From: Onchocerca volvulus
Taxonomy: Eukaryota > Nematoda > Chromadorea > Rhabditida > Onchocercidae
Reading direction: 5' to 3'
Length of the DNA: 64,000 bases
NCBI GenBank assembly: GCA_000499405.2
Contig: HG738138.1
Coordinates: 4,638,368-4,702,367, forward strand
Shown: positions 1 through 12,778 of the stretch, in pieces
Layout: the number at the start of each line of letters is the position of its first letter
Position numbering within the stretch: the stretch's first letter is position 1
Program-made: the position numbers and the translations under genes
Notes under the pieces: generated by a model
Database searches by the model: none
Told to the model about the DNA's origin: nothing
What the model saw: the letters and a program-made list of their open reading frames with translations, nothing else

Positions 1-888
1 AAAATGTCACTAATGCTAGAAAAGCGAAGTCCTAAACTGCACTGGAGAATCTTAGCCAAAATAAAAGAATTTTGCACGATTTCGGATAATACGAGTCAGA
101 AAAGGATGATTACGAAATGCATTTATCGAATGAAAAAAACTGGATTGCATGCTGCAGGCCACATTGGAATCAGAACGAAGTTTCTCTTTCAAGATGTTTT
201 GTCAAGATAATGGAAGAGAGGTCCAGTTCTAATTATGATTTATGATTTGACTGAGTAAATATCTCTTAAAATCAATTTTGACCTGACCGTATATGAGGTT
301 ATCACTGGATACTATAATTAGAAAGTGCAAGTCTTGAATGACTCGTGATCATTTGTAGTATGAAGATTAGCCATTAACTAATTCTAAATTGCAAGAGATA
401 GTGGAGGTAGAAAATAGCGATCGTAAATTTGGAGCTCGTCAGATACTTTCGGAACACAGTTTGTTTAAGATAAGGTAGAAAAGGCTGAAGTAACCATCTG
501 GACACATAGACACGTACTGCGTTTTTTATTTGGGACAGAAAAAAGAAAGAAAAAACAGGTGGGAATTCTGAAGCAGCATGCAAAAGTTTATATGTAATAG
601 GTGATTATTTTGACTATTCAGATATGTCATTTTTCACATGGTCTTTTGAAATAAGTTATCGGTATCTGGTCTAATACGATAAGATCCCAAGTAAATCATA
701 GGGACATTTCCTAGAGTAGCTAAATCGACGGAATCCTTGTGCTCGCTGCAAGAATTGCAATCAGTTCCAAATGTATATCCTTAACAGAAAAGACTTTTGA
801 TGACGCCAGTAACAAAGTATGTATCGGTAAAGTTGATTTGCAGTACGAAGAATATCAAATTTGAATTCTGCTGCAGCAACAATAAAAT

Positions 889-2000
889 TGTTGGGAAATT
901 TGCTTGTGGCACACCTGAAAGTTGGGTAACTAAACTTTATCACGAAACGTTGGTAACACGACAACGATAACGACATTACAAAACCAGTCATATCAATAAA
1001 ACCATTCTAATGATGATACCTGAAGCCAAAAGAAAGAGAGACAAAAATCATGACCTTTTAAACCAACCTTGTGATAACAACCCTTTAAACTGATTCTATA
1101 CTCAGGACTATCTTATTTATAGAGAGAAAATAATGGTAGAGTTTGATCTAGGAAGGCGCCATTATTGGCACATAAGAGCGCGCCTTTATTGGCGCGTGAA
1201 CTAGACCACAATATTTAAATTATTGCACATCAAAACAATCAGAACGACAAAAATGATTGAATTAAACAATCGAAATCATGAAGTTTCTCGGGATTTCCGA
1301 CAGTGTGAGCAATAATTTCTTTTGCTATCCCTTTTTATATTAATGGAAACTCAAAAAAAATAAATCACCGCTTTGATAATGACTCAATGCATGTTCAAGA
1401 TCATCCGATACCACACTGAACACGATGAAGAGTCGAAGCGAAGTGGTGAACAACAGATAAGCGAATTAATCATTACAGAAGGCAGTCGATTCCCAGAAGA
1501 AAATCGGCTTTTCAGTCCTGTCCTTGATATCACAAAAAAACAAAAAAAACTAGAATATTTTGCAAAATTTAGGCTGATTGTGATATTAATTGTTTAATTC
1601 AATCATTTTTGTCGTTCTGAATTGTTGTTTTGATGTGCAATCAATAATTCAAATATTGTGGTCTAGTTTACGCTCCAATAAAGGCGCGCTCTCATGTACT
1701 AATAATGGCGCCTCATTGTAGATCACACTCTCTCCTTGTCCTCTCTCTGTAAATAAACGTAGTCCTGAGTATAAGATCATTTTTAAAGGTTGTTATCACA
1801 AGGGCGGTTTAATAGGTCGTGATTGTTTTAGCCCCTCTTCCTTCTGCGGTCTGGTATTATCATTAGAATTGTTTTGTTGATATAACTGATATTGTAGTGG
1901 TTTTATTCGTTATTGTGTTATTAAAGTTTCGTGATAAAAGGTTTAATTATCCAAGTTTGAGTTTGGCATTCGTTTGTGCTACAAATCAACTTCCCGATAA
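889..2000. repeat. Large foldback (inverted-repeat) element
   Basis: The left arm at about 889-1270 is the reverse complement of the right arm at about 1589-2000. Matching blocks include the ATATCAA..AAAAC segments near 992 and 1875, the GGCGCCATTATTGG and AATAATGGCGCC blocks near 1155 and 1705, and TCAGAACGACAAAAATGATT near 1240 against its complement near 1600. Arms differ by scattered substitutions and small indels. The roughly 320-bp spacer has no recognisable transposase. This fits a foldback or MITE-like DNA element, or an old palindromic duplication. No target-site duplication was identified, so the outer limits are approximate. Confidence 0.8.
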
Positions 2001-2029
2001 TCCAAATCAACACTCAACACAGCTCAAAC

Positions 2030-2115
2030 CCAAGCATACTCAACCCAACAATTCAACCCGACCGATCTCAACTCGACACAACTCTGATCGATCAACCCGA
2101 CAATCAAGTCGCCTA
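2030..2115 (+). repeat. Degenerate CAACCCGA/CGATC-rich repeat
   Basis: Repeated CAACCC, CGACC and GATCGATC words occur in a short stretch at the outer end of the right foldback arm. Base composition is clearly more C-rich than the surroundings. It may be a degenerate minisatellite or the terminal repeat of the foldback element. Confidence 0.4.
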
Positions 2116-2541
2116 GATACACTGGTGGTATTTGGCTACTGATCGATATTATTCTCCACGACTGAGAAAAATTCACGACATGTCCTATGTTTCTAACCCG
2201 CATAATTTCTTTTCTTTTCACGTTGATTCCGTTAAATGTCATTTTCTGGCCTTTTCCGCGCAATGACATCTGCTTCAACCTTCGGGAATTCTTTGATCGA
2301 TGAAAATGACTATAGTAAAATGACGGTAACTGGGAAAATGGGTGATTAAGTACCATCATCCCCACACCCTATCTTACTCACATCAAAGCTGAATCAACTC
2401 CATTTGCTTGTCATAAGCCAAATGGCATTTCGCGGTTGGCTGTAGTGATAAATGAAGCGATTAGTTGGTTGTTTATGTGATGAGCCTTGCATGTTCAACT
2501 GGCCATGTGGAGTGTGGATGTGGAATTGAGGACGGTATGCG

Positions 2542-5500
2542 ATGGTTGTACGGTGGCATTTTTTGCGTCTATTGCTTACAATTTTATGGATTGCGACGTT
2601 TCTTGCTGGCATTACTCTGTTCTTCCTGAGTAAATATAACGATACAGCAGAGCATGATATTCGATTAAAATTCGAAAATCGGTTACAGCAGTTGCAGGAT
2701 GATTTAAAGAGAGTTTGTTTTATTTCCTTTCACTTCATATAATTCAAAAAATAATCTTCACGTGTGCACTTACGTCACACTTATCCATCATTTATTTTTC
2801 CCATGTTTCAGCTCTGTTTTTGAAATGACAAAACTTTTTTTTTCTTTCCTAAAAATTTTTGAAATGATCAGGAGAAAAGATATGTATTTATCTTATCATT
2901 TTTTTAGATGTTTTCAATGTGAATTACATAGTTTTAAGAGTATCATCTTATGCGATAGCATTCCATTTTTGGCCTCTCAGTTGTTAAACTTTCTTATGGT
3001 TTTCTTGGATTTCTATAGCAAGATAAGCAGTTTAGATGCAGATGTTGCTAAGGGATCGTGATCGGGAATGTTATCTATCTAATAATTTGCCAAAGTTGTT
3101 GGCTAATAATTCGAAGGTAAGCGAAGCTCTTTTATCCTTACTGATATTTTTCTTGAATAATTGCTCATTTCTCTAAAGTTCATTTTGCCACATTTCTGGA
3201 ATTCATGGACTTTTTGAATGCCACAGTCATATTTGCGTTTTGAAAAATGAAGGAAAAAAAGATTATAAGCCGATTCACTAATTTTTCCAAGTGGGTCTAA
3301 ATTTCTAATAACTTTAGATCTAAAAAAACGAAAACATCTTTAAAGTTTGTTTGTATCTGTAATTTATTTTCAGGAATCGGCATTACCTTTACCAACATTT
3401 CTCGATTTTTTGACTCATCTCTATGCTGTTCCGAATAGCGCACTGCTTCCTGCGTTAATTTATCCGAGTAATTACTCAAGTACGACAAAGACAGACCTTG
3501 TTATTGGTATACCAACGGTTGCTCGGTTCAGTGTATGTAATCATTGACATCTTCCAACCTTTGAGTGGCGGATTACAATTCCCATTACATACTATGTTCT
3601 TAGAATTCCGTTTTGTCTAAGTAAATAGATTTATCATTATCTCTAAAATAACATGGAGAATTTATTATATTTAGCAGTCTTACTTAATACCGACGCTGCA
3701 GTCGTTGATCGGAGGAATATCAAGCAATGAAATTAATGTGGTTGCCATTGTTGTTCTCATTTCCGATGGCAAAGGCCCCAATTCTTCATTTGTAAAGCAG
3801 CAGTGTACTTCTTTGCAATCAGAATTTCCTTTTGAATTGAGCTCTGGATTGCTGACAGTATGTTTTGTTTCAAATTTCTTTTAGTATGATGTTTTTCAAT
3901 AAACATTGCTTCTCTTATACAATAAAATTGAAAAATTTTCTCTGCATTTAATAAAAATATACAAAATCTCTAGGGAAGGGATGCTTTCTCCTTGTCTTAT
4001 ATAAATTGAGCTGAAATCTGGCTTATGTTATATCTTTAAAACAACATCGAAGTCACCGATTTGATTTCTCCCCTTTTTTATTTTTCTGCTTGTGAAGTCT
4101 TGAACATAGAAAAAAGTAGTCTCTCGTATTGTGTCATAAAAATTTTCTTCCAGGTTATTGTTTCACCTAATGAATGGTATTCTGATTTATATTCTCTCAC
4201 TCCTACTTTTAACGATTCTCCAGAACGAATGTATTGGCGTACGAAGCAGAATCTAGATTATATGTATTTGATGTTATACTGTCAGAAGCGAGGTGAATTT
4301 CATTCAGAATGTATAAATATTATAGGATCTAGTAAAAATTGTTCGAAATATCATGAGTAAAGAATTTTAGACGAAATATTGTTTCAGGTGAATATTATTT
4401 ACAGTTAGAAGATGATGTGCTCGCAAAAGCTGGATATGTCAGTCGCATCAGAAAATTTATTGATGAGAAAATAACCGATAATTGGTTCATGCTTGAGTTT
4501 TCTTCCTTAGGCTTCATTGGAAAACTTTTTCGGACCTCGGATCTCACATTATTACTACAGTTCATCGCAATGTTCCATCGACAGAAACCAGTGGATTGGT
4601 TATTAGATTTGCTGTTTGTAAATCTATATTGCCATCCGGAAAAGTCTGCTAAGCATTGTGCCGAGGTTTATATATACACTAAAACACTAAATATTTTAAC
4701 GATCTAAAGTACAAAGGTTATTTCATAAGACTGTTGTAGTACAGTGCATAAGTGCCTAATATGTACGTATCGGTAAGCTGCGCAATTTCATTAGAAAACG
4801 CTGGAATCATCCTTATAACTTTCGGAAAGTAGTTTGATAAAATCCAGATTCGTCTAATTTTTTCATTCTGGTCATCAATTTCATTTTAGAAATGCAAGAT
4901 GTATTGCTGCTTACTTTATCTTTTTTGTAGTAAAAAGGCACTTCACTAAGACTATGTTTGCTTCTCACACTTTAACTTTAAAGTCTGTCGGTTGAATGTC
5001 TAAAATCTCATCACGATATTGTTGTGTAGCTTAAGATTTATCATTTTTTAGAGTTTTTCAAATTACAAGAATTTTGTTCTTTTTTAGATGATTTAGTTGA
5101 GATGCTTGAGAACGATCATATTGCGAATTCTTTTGCCAGCGTTTTTGATAATTTTACTATTTTAGCACATATGTTGATTTCTGCAATCCTAGTATGAAAT
5201 TCATTTTTCAGTTTCATAGAATTCATTCACTTAAAAACTTTTTTCTTCAAGTTTTGGCTATTTTCACATTAAATAAGAAATCAAGTGCGAATTTTTCCAA
5301 AATACTTTTTAAAAAATGTGCCTTAACAAATAGAAGTGCACTGCGTGTATCATTCTGATCATTCTGCTCTTGCGTCGAACAAACATATTTGCTAGAGTGT
5401 AACATAGTTAGTTTTAGTTTAATTTTGATATCAGTGTTACAAAAACCCATACAAAAGTAAATTTCTTACAGTCTTCAACTTGATTACAGTGATGAAATGA

Positions 5501-6328
5501 GCGAAGAGTTACTGACAACAGTTTTAGATTAAAATTCGACTGAATTAAAAGTACCTCAATCTTTTTTCAGGTTGTGAAGCGGTACCGCATTCGTTATCGT
5601 CCCTCTCTTTTCCAACATATAGGTGTTTATTCTTCCCTGGCTGGGAAAGTACAGAACTTACGTGAAAGAGATTTCGGTAAGGCACATCTTTATATACCGC
5701 ATCGCGATAATCCTCCCGCTAAGATTACCACAACGCTTAAAACTTATATGCTCTTTGGTGAGTCCTTTGTTTTCCGCCACAAAATTGAAGGAAGTTTTTC
5801 AATTGTTTAAGTCACTGCTATTTTTGGCTTTGAGAAATTAGATCACTTCTGTCATGATATCAAATTCATGGTCCGCAAAATTTGTGTATACACTTGTAAT
5901 AGAAATTTTTTGGTTTTAGATATTGAAAATGCTTATATCGGTAGCAACTATTATTGGGCTTTTGCTCCAGTCGCTCAAGATTATATATTATTCGAATTTT
6001 ATTCTGCGATTACTCTGATCGGTTTGTTAACCAGAATTTTGTTCTAACCGATACAAGTATTTATTATTAATTAAATGGAAGTATTTAAGGTATTGTTGTT
6101 CGTACTGGTAACCCCGAACATCAGTATGACATATTGAATGAAAGTGCAGAAGTGCTACTGAGGAAAGTGAATGAGGACAACTTCACCTCCGTAGCCCGCT
6201 TCAATGAACGTGGTACTGTACGCATCTATTTCAGTGAAGGCATCGGAGTGACTTCATTGAAAATAGAAATTCATGAGGGAAGCTCCAACTGGCTTATCAT
6301 CAATGAAATGCATATCATTACAGAATAA
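2542..6328 (+). CDS. MGAT4: Alpha-1,3-mannosyl-glycoprotein 4-beta-N-acetylglucosaminyltransferase (GnT-IV)
   Basis: Golgi glycosyltransferase that adds the beta-1,4-GlcNAc branch to the alpha-1,3-mannose arm of N-glycans. Nine exons join in frame: 2542-2712, 3036-3116, 3374-3532, 3675-3857, 4154-4292, 4388-4665, 5571-5757, 5920-6021, 6090-6328, giving about 512 residues, near the family length. Residues about 9-29 form a type II signal-anchor helix ([20 protein letters not shown]), followed by a charged stem. Family hallmarks are GIPTV (about 130), YYLQLEDD (about 247-254; the acidic EDD is the expected metal/donor site), [50 protein letters not shown] and a C-terminal sandwich-like region. 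The start is the first in-frame ATG ahead of the membrane anchor. Another ATG lies out of frame 5 bases upstream. The intron before exon 7 is about 900 bp. A possible poly(A) signal AATAAA lies near 6645. Confidence 0.93.
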
Positions 6329-7798
6329 AATTTTCATATGACACCTTTTTTCGGATTTCTATAAGCAGCTGCGAGTGCATGATTTCTAATTTAGAAGCTA
6401 TCAGCAGTGTTTTTTTAGCACTCAATTTACCATCTGTATTTGACCTACTTGAACTGCTTTTATTTCACAATCTGGACCCATCATTAAACTAAACAAAGAT
6501 CGATTTTTTACAATCTGAATTGAAGGAATCCATATTAACATCATCAAATGAACGAAAGAGTCCCAGGTAAATAGAACTGTCTAATGGGCTCTTCCTAACT
6601 TTTTTTTTGGAAGGGGATGGGGCAAAGAATTGTTTATTTTGTAAAATAAAACATATATCATGTAATGTGATGCACTGTTTGATGATACTTCATGGAGAGC
6701 TTAATCATGAATGATTCAGATATATGTGTTTTTCTTGGTACAGGGGTCAATGTGTACTGTTTCTCTTACGCTATTACTGATACTGTTACTCGACGGAGCA
6801 TTATCTTCACTCGATTGCGTTAGTTTATTGTGATGAATTGATGTATTCAATATTGTTGTAAATAAATTTTCATCACAATTCTCTTGTGCCTCTTAACAAT
6901 CAGTATTATCATCTCTACTAATACATCATGCATAAATTTTACTGAGCTTTATTTTCCAGTTTAATGACGGCAATATGCTGACGTGTTCTATATTGTTCTC
7001 TGGTATTGCAACAAAGCCATTTAATGATAGAAAAAGTGTGTAATGGATGTCTAAACTTCTCTTGTCTCTTCAATAGCAATGATAGTTTAGGTAGACGTTG
7101 ATAGCAGCTTATCAGTAAAAGGGGAAGAGAGATAGTCCAAAGAGCAGAGGTAAAGGTTCAACGGTTGTTCAAACACGGACATTTCTCATACAATTAGTCT
7201 TTCCGAACCTTGTCACTTTCTTCATTGAGAAGTGAATGTGCGACCGTGATTGATTAGCAATACCGGTTAATAGCCCCATCTCGCTGTTTGTTCATTTCAG
7301 TTTGGCAATAAGCCTGTTCTATCAATACATTCACTATTTGCTTTTTTCTGATCATTCGGAAGAATGCCCTTTTTTTAGTTGAAGTTCTCAAAAAATGTGA
7401 TTTTTGGACCGCAGGACTTCTTATGATGTCAACACTTCATTCGAGCAGAGGCGCTACTGGTTTTCCATGTTAATATTTTGTCAAAATCCATGAAGTATAT
7501 ATTTAGTTGATTGAAAGGTTGAACTTATAAAAAATTTCTTCGATGTGCAGTTTTTTCGAGGCAACCAGTTTTCACTGAATTTAAAAAGTGAGATAACTGT
7601 TTCCAAATACAACTCATAGGTAATGATTTTGTAACAGTTACAATGAGTGACGCCTCTATTCTGATTAGAATAAATAGCAGCAATAGTGCCAAACGATATT
7701 TTCACAGCAATTGTAGTATTTGGTATTTTCTCAGCAATCGTTCTAAATTGATTGATGGCGTTTACAGTATGATGAAATATGATGTTTAAGGGTAATCT
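6329..7798. other. Intergenic region MGAT4 - FAR
   Basis: This should contain the 3' UTR of the MGAT4-like gene and the promoter of the reductase. A 111-codon open frame on the minus strand (7481-7816) overlaps the reductase start and resembles nothing I know. No repeat or RNA gene was seen. Confidence 0.5.
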
Positions 7799-10700
7799 AT
7801 GGGACATAGTCAGCAAGTAACGGATATATACGCTGGTCAGAGTGTATTTATCACTGGTGCAAGTGGCTTTCTCGGCAAAGTTCTCATCGAGAAATTATTG
7901 TATTCAGTAGACTCATTGAAAAATATTTACTTGTTAATTCGTCCAAAAAATGGACTTGGTCCAAAGCAACGATTGGACACATTTATTCAGGTTTGTGTCA
8001 ACTTTTACGAAAGAGCATTAAATGTGAAGAATTTAAGATGGACGGTTAGTATAGCTTTTGTTAAGATATGCTTATGAATATATGGGCACTCGATTTCTTT
8101 AAAATCGGTTCAATTTTATAGGGTCCTTTGTTCGACCGACTGCGTCGGTTCAATCCTGGAATATTCTCTAAATTGATTCCAGTTGGTGGTGACATTGTGG
8201 AAGAAGGTTTGGGCCTTAATCAACTAGACATGCAAACTATCTGTGATGAAGTTTCGATCGGTAAGTTAGTAAAGAAAACATTTCCCCAGACTTCATCTCA
8301 CAGTCATTCATTTCAGTATTCCATTGTGCTGCAACCGTGAGGTTTGATGAGGCTTTACGAATAGCCATAGAAAAGAATGTTCTTGGAACACAGCGACTTG
8401 TTGCTCTTTGTCATATGATAAAAAATCTACTCGTAAGTTCTCTCTTTTCATTCATCTGTTTATTTCGTACCAGGTTTTTAGGCACATTACTTTTACACTT
8501 CTGTTGCAGGTACTTGTCCATGTCAGTACGGCATATGCAAACTGTGACAAGTCAGAGATACTAGAGATAATTTATCCACCTCCAGTGCCACCAAATAAAC
8601 TTTTCGAGGCGATTGACTGGATGGATGATGTGATAATTGAGGCCATCACACCACATTTGCTTGGTGAACGGCCGAACACTTATACTCTAACAAAAGCTCT
8701 TGCTGAAGTTCGTTTATCTCAAGTGTGTTATGAGTCGTCTAGCTATATTAAAGTGTTGCGCAAAAAAATCAAAATGTTGTGCCTGATAAGTTAAGTATCC
8801 AGCTGCTGGAAAGTGATGATACTCGTAGGACACATTGTTGAAAAGTTTCTTTGGACTATTTGTTGGTAGATGCGCTGTTCGCAACTAATTGAAATGGAGG
8901 ATTTATGTGAATAAATTTGTCTTTCAAAGATGAGAATTATATGATGATGGATTTGCTTAAGATAATCGTTGAGTATTTGTCAGTTTTGCTGAAGTAATAG
9001 AGTAATTTGAAGTAAAAGTAGAAGTATATCTGGAAAAATATTGAGAATTTTTGGAATTATACTGTATTGACCGTTGGAAATAAGTATTTTAAAAATGAAC
9101 ACAGATATTGATGTCTCTTGAATAATAGAAATGATTTTAAATTATAAAGATTAAAAAAAATTCGTTTCGAGAAATACATCTGCTTGAGATGGAAAATTAA
9201 TTGTTTTATCCCTTAATCTGATGTCGTCAATATGATTTTGTTGCAGCTTTTTTTTATTGTTTCCAACAGTTGATTAAAATGTTTTTTCAGGTGCAACTGA
9301 TGGAAGATGCGGGTCGATTACCAGTAATTATTATAAGACCGTCAATAATAGGAGCTATGTGGCAAGATCCTCTTCCTGGTTGGACAGATAATTTTAATGG
9401 ACCAACAGGAATTTTTATTGCTGTGGGTTTCATTTCACTAATAACAGGCATCTGTTGCGAAACTTGAGTGGTATAAATTGGAGTGTTCCACGACACTAAG
9501 AAATTTAATACTTTATTTGGTAAAATAAAATAGAATACAATGCAGTGAGTAGTCGTCCAGTAAATTTGGGAACACAATAGATAAAGAAAAAAAAAATAAA
9601 GAAAATAAAAAAAGTCAAGGGGGAGTTCGTGAGTAGTGGTGGTTAGCCGAGAAAGGCAAGGTCGCGTCGTCGTCGTAAAAAAGTTAACAGTTATTTTTGA
9701 ATCGTCGGCTACTTCGCTTTAGTCCACACTCTGGCGATGTTTGGGTGTCATCAATCAGAGAAGGCGCCGGCTTTGATCACTGCATCATTTCCTACCGTTG
9801 ATAGGTCGTAGTCTTCGGACTTGAGTAATTAAACTCCACATGTGACGCATCATTACGCTTGAAAAATCAAGTTAAGACATAATCAAATCTGAAAAATATG
9901 AGAGTTTCAAATAGTGTCGAGATTACGTCTGGACTTTAGTCCTTACAACATTGTAATTAATCATCTAATATCTTAACATTTTTAACTGACGCCTGTTATA
10001 CATCAGTTTCTTACGAAATAAAATAAGAAAAGAAAAGATAAAATTATTCTGACTAACATTAATATGAATCCTTTTTCGGTTTTTCCGACAGACATCCATC
10101 AAAGTCTCTTTATTTTTTCTGGTTTCTTTTTTTTTTTTTTTTTTTGGTGAATTTAATAATTTTCTTATTTCATTTGTTTCGTCATCACCCTTGCTAATTA
10201 GAGACATTATTTTCATCTTATTGTTATCTTTTATCGGATTTCAAGGCATTCATATAATCTAAATTTTATTTCCAAAAGATTCAGCGTGATATTGAATTTT
10301 GCAGTCGATATGATGTTAAGCCCACTTTGTCTGCAAATGGGAACAGATTGTGTTTTATAGTGCGGCAAGGGTGTGCTGACAAACATGTGTGGCAGCAGCT
10401 CAGCGAAAGCGGATATAATACCAGTCGATATCGTTTCGAATTTGATGATCGTTGCTGCGGCTCACAGAACTTATACTAAGTAATATATGCTTAATGATAT
10501 TTTCTCATCATATTTTTACTTAGAGAGTGCCATTTTGATTAAAATGAAACGATGTAAATATTTAGGTATGAATCGATACCGGTGATACACTGCTGTTCAG
10601 GAGCATTAAATCCCGTTCAGTGGCATTTTATTGTTAATTTCATCGAGCGTTTTTTCCGCGCTTATCCGCTAAACGAATGCTATCGTATTCCATCAACTCA

Positions 10701-11863
10701 CTTTCACTCCTCTAGATTTTTGTTCGAATTCAATTTTTACATGAAGCATATGGGTCCCGCTTATCTTATCGATCTTCTAAATGCATTCTGGGGTCCAAAA
10801 ATAAGGTAGTTCTTTTCACGGAACATTCTAATTTTTCGCTTACATTACTTGTTTTCGTCACTTATTCTTTTTTGCAGACTTACTCGCGTTTATCAGAAAG
10901 TTTTGAAATTAGTTGAAACGCTACATTATTTCACAGCTCGAGGGTGGGATTTTGATTCGAGAGGTCTCCTTGAGTTGTGGGAAATGACTTCAGACGAGGA
11001 CAAAAAAGTCAGTTTATTTCATTCTTATGTGTTTCATATCTTATTATATTATGTAATGAAGAGGTTTCTCGTATTAATCATCACTGAAAATGATGCATAA
11101 ATATTTCGAGAAATATATTCGTTCTACTTGCTTTCACTACTCACTGAAAGATTGTCACAGTGACACAATGGGATTCACCATGTTTTTTAATGTATGTTAA
11201 ACAAAAGAAGAGCATTTTCAAAACGATACTTTTATCATGCCAAAATTGTTGACATAGTATAATGAAGATATGATTGTTCGCCGTTTTGCAGATTTTCAAT
11301 TTTGATGTACGAAAATTGGATTGGGATTCCTATCTGTTCGATTACCTTATGGGTGTTAAACGATACGTCGTTAAAGATCGCTTGGAAGAGCTTCCAAAAG
11401 CAAGACGAAATCTTTCTTGGTATGTAGACCCTAGAACAAGTATTTTAGTTTATAAATGTCTTTTTTTGTACATTTTTTTCTTCAGGCTGAAATTATATGC
11501 CACTGTTTTCAACGCCATGATTTGGTGGATTTCTGTACGTATATTTGCAAGGTTAATTAACTACTTTTTTTCTTCCCTTTTTTTTTTTTGGTGAGAGGAG
11601 AAAAAAAAGCCTAGTCATCAGCAGAAGAGAAATTGGCTTTGTAGAACTTTCTAATCGTTGTTATTTAGATTTTGTTCGATAAAAATGTTGGTATCGTAAT
11701 TTTTTCGTGCCATGGTTACATTTTCAGACAGCGTTCTAGAAGATATCGCTGGTTTAGTGGGAGTATCGGGTTTCTGTTAACATACATTTGGTCAAATTAC
11801 AATTTTCGTCCATCAGTTCGTTTGAAAAGCCTGGAAGAATACAAGCAAAAGACAAGTTTTTAA
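7799..11863 (+). CDS. fard-1: Fatty acyl-CoA reductase
   Basis: NADPH-dependent reduction of long-chain acyl-CoA to fatty alcohol, feeding ether-lipid or wax synthesis; animal homologues are peroxisomal tail-anchored proteins. Eleven exons join in frame: 7799-7990, 8122-8260, 8317-8432, 8510-8707, 9291-9422, 10361-10479, 10566-10805, 10878-11007, 11292-11419, 11486-11551, 11728-11863, giving about 531 residues against about 515 in mammals. The Rossmann motif TGASGFLGK is at 19-27, the extended-SDR active site Y207-x3-K211 lies in [11 protein letters not shown], and IIRPSIIG follows. A FAR_C (sterile) domain follows from about residue 330. Hydrophobic stretches near the C-terminus ([15 protein letters not shown] and [11 protein letters not shown]) fit the membrane tail. 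Exon 5 uses donor GTGGGT; the neighbouring GTTTCA would break the frame. An AATAAA lies near 12217. Confidence 0.92.
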
Positions 11864-12592
11864 ATGAAGCATTTAGATGTTGAGCCATTATAGTAGGGAT
11901 AAGTTACTGGATTGAGCACATACTAAGTCACCTTGTGGATCTCAAGATTTCACCTGTTGATTCGTTACAGAGTTAATTTGTTTGAAGTATCTATACATGC
12001 GTTCATCATTAGTTCTGTCATTTATCAATTAGACGATATATTAAGGATATGTTCTACGATTGTATTGTAGAAAGGATCGCTGAACTTCCGAAGTTTTTTA
12101 TTACTGAATCGTTATAAACAGTGTAGAGTTCACTGGAAGCTTCTTCACAATGATTTATGATATCCACTGGCGAATATACACTGTTTATAAGCCCATCATT
12201 TATCCTTCTTCATTTCAATAAAGGATTACGATGGTGTTACGTGCAAAAACTGAAATGCTGATGCAATTAAAGCTTATTGATTTACTGCGAACCGATAAAC
12301 TACTGATATGATATTTGCAAAATGTTGTATTTTTTGAATTAAGGATGTTTTAAAGCTGCAATCCCTACTTACATCAATCTTCCTGTCCTTACATTCCCAT
12401 CTTGGTTTTTCGAATATTTTATAAGATTTCATCATTTTGGCCCACCTATTCTGTTTATGAGAATCTGCTCACAAAGTTGATTATCTCGTCTAAATTTTCA
12501 ATTTTTTTTTTCTACTTTTATTTCTTTGGGTCTAGAATGTCCTATAAGTATCTAGAATTTCTTAAATCAAAATCTAAAGAAAATTCAGTCGA

Positions 12593-12778
12593 TCACAATG
12601 TCAGTGGCTGTTTCTGAGAATATATATCTTGAGCCAGTTCAAAATACACTCTAAAACATGGCTGATTGTTGTTATCCTGATCATAATTCTGATGTAGCCA
12701 TACTCCAGCATACGCATTTATAAATTTTTTTTTTTGGAATCCAATTGATTGTTGATAGTAAAGTTGAGGTTGTCGCAC
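12593..12778 (-). other. Unassigned Q/N/Y-rich open frame
   Basis: On the minus strand an open frame of about 60 codons follows a possible acceptor (ACTCTTAG). Its peptide is rich in Gln, Asn and Tyr, with LYYQQS and NYDQDNNNQ segments. It contains an 11-base A run coding Lys-Lys-Lys, which is unusual inside real exons. No neighbouring exon or start site is convincing. It could be a lone exon, a pseudogene remnant or chance. Confidence 0.15.

Larger units (their letters stand above)
1..2541. other. Gene-free left flank
   Basis: I see no convincing coding exon upstream of the MGAT4 start. Short open frames here have no family resemblance. The main content is a large imperfect inverted repeat at about 889-2000 (listed separately), followed by a CAACCCGA-rich stretch at about 2030-2115. 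The promoter and any trans-splice acceptor of the MGAT4 gene should lie in the last few hundred bases, but no element can be pinned down. Confidence 0.6.

Noticed and set aside
2024..2365. 113-codon minus-strand open frame upstream of MGAT4
   Set aside because: Overlaps the end of the foldback arm and the CAACCC repeat; peptide resembles no family and has no supporting splice sites.
7481..7816. 111-codon minus-strand open frame overlapping the reductase start
   Set aside because: Antisense to a well-supported exon at one end, no domain, hydrophobicity and codon use look random.
9640..9680. Possible tRNA-like GC-rich segment (GGTTAGCCGAGAAAGG)
   Set aside because: No matching acceptor stem, no B-box; followed by a TCG triplet repeat inside an intron.
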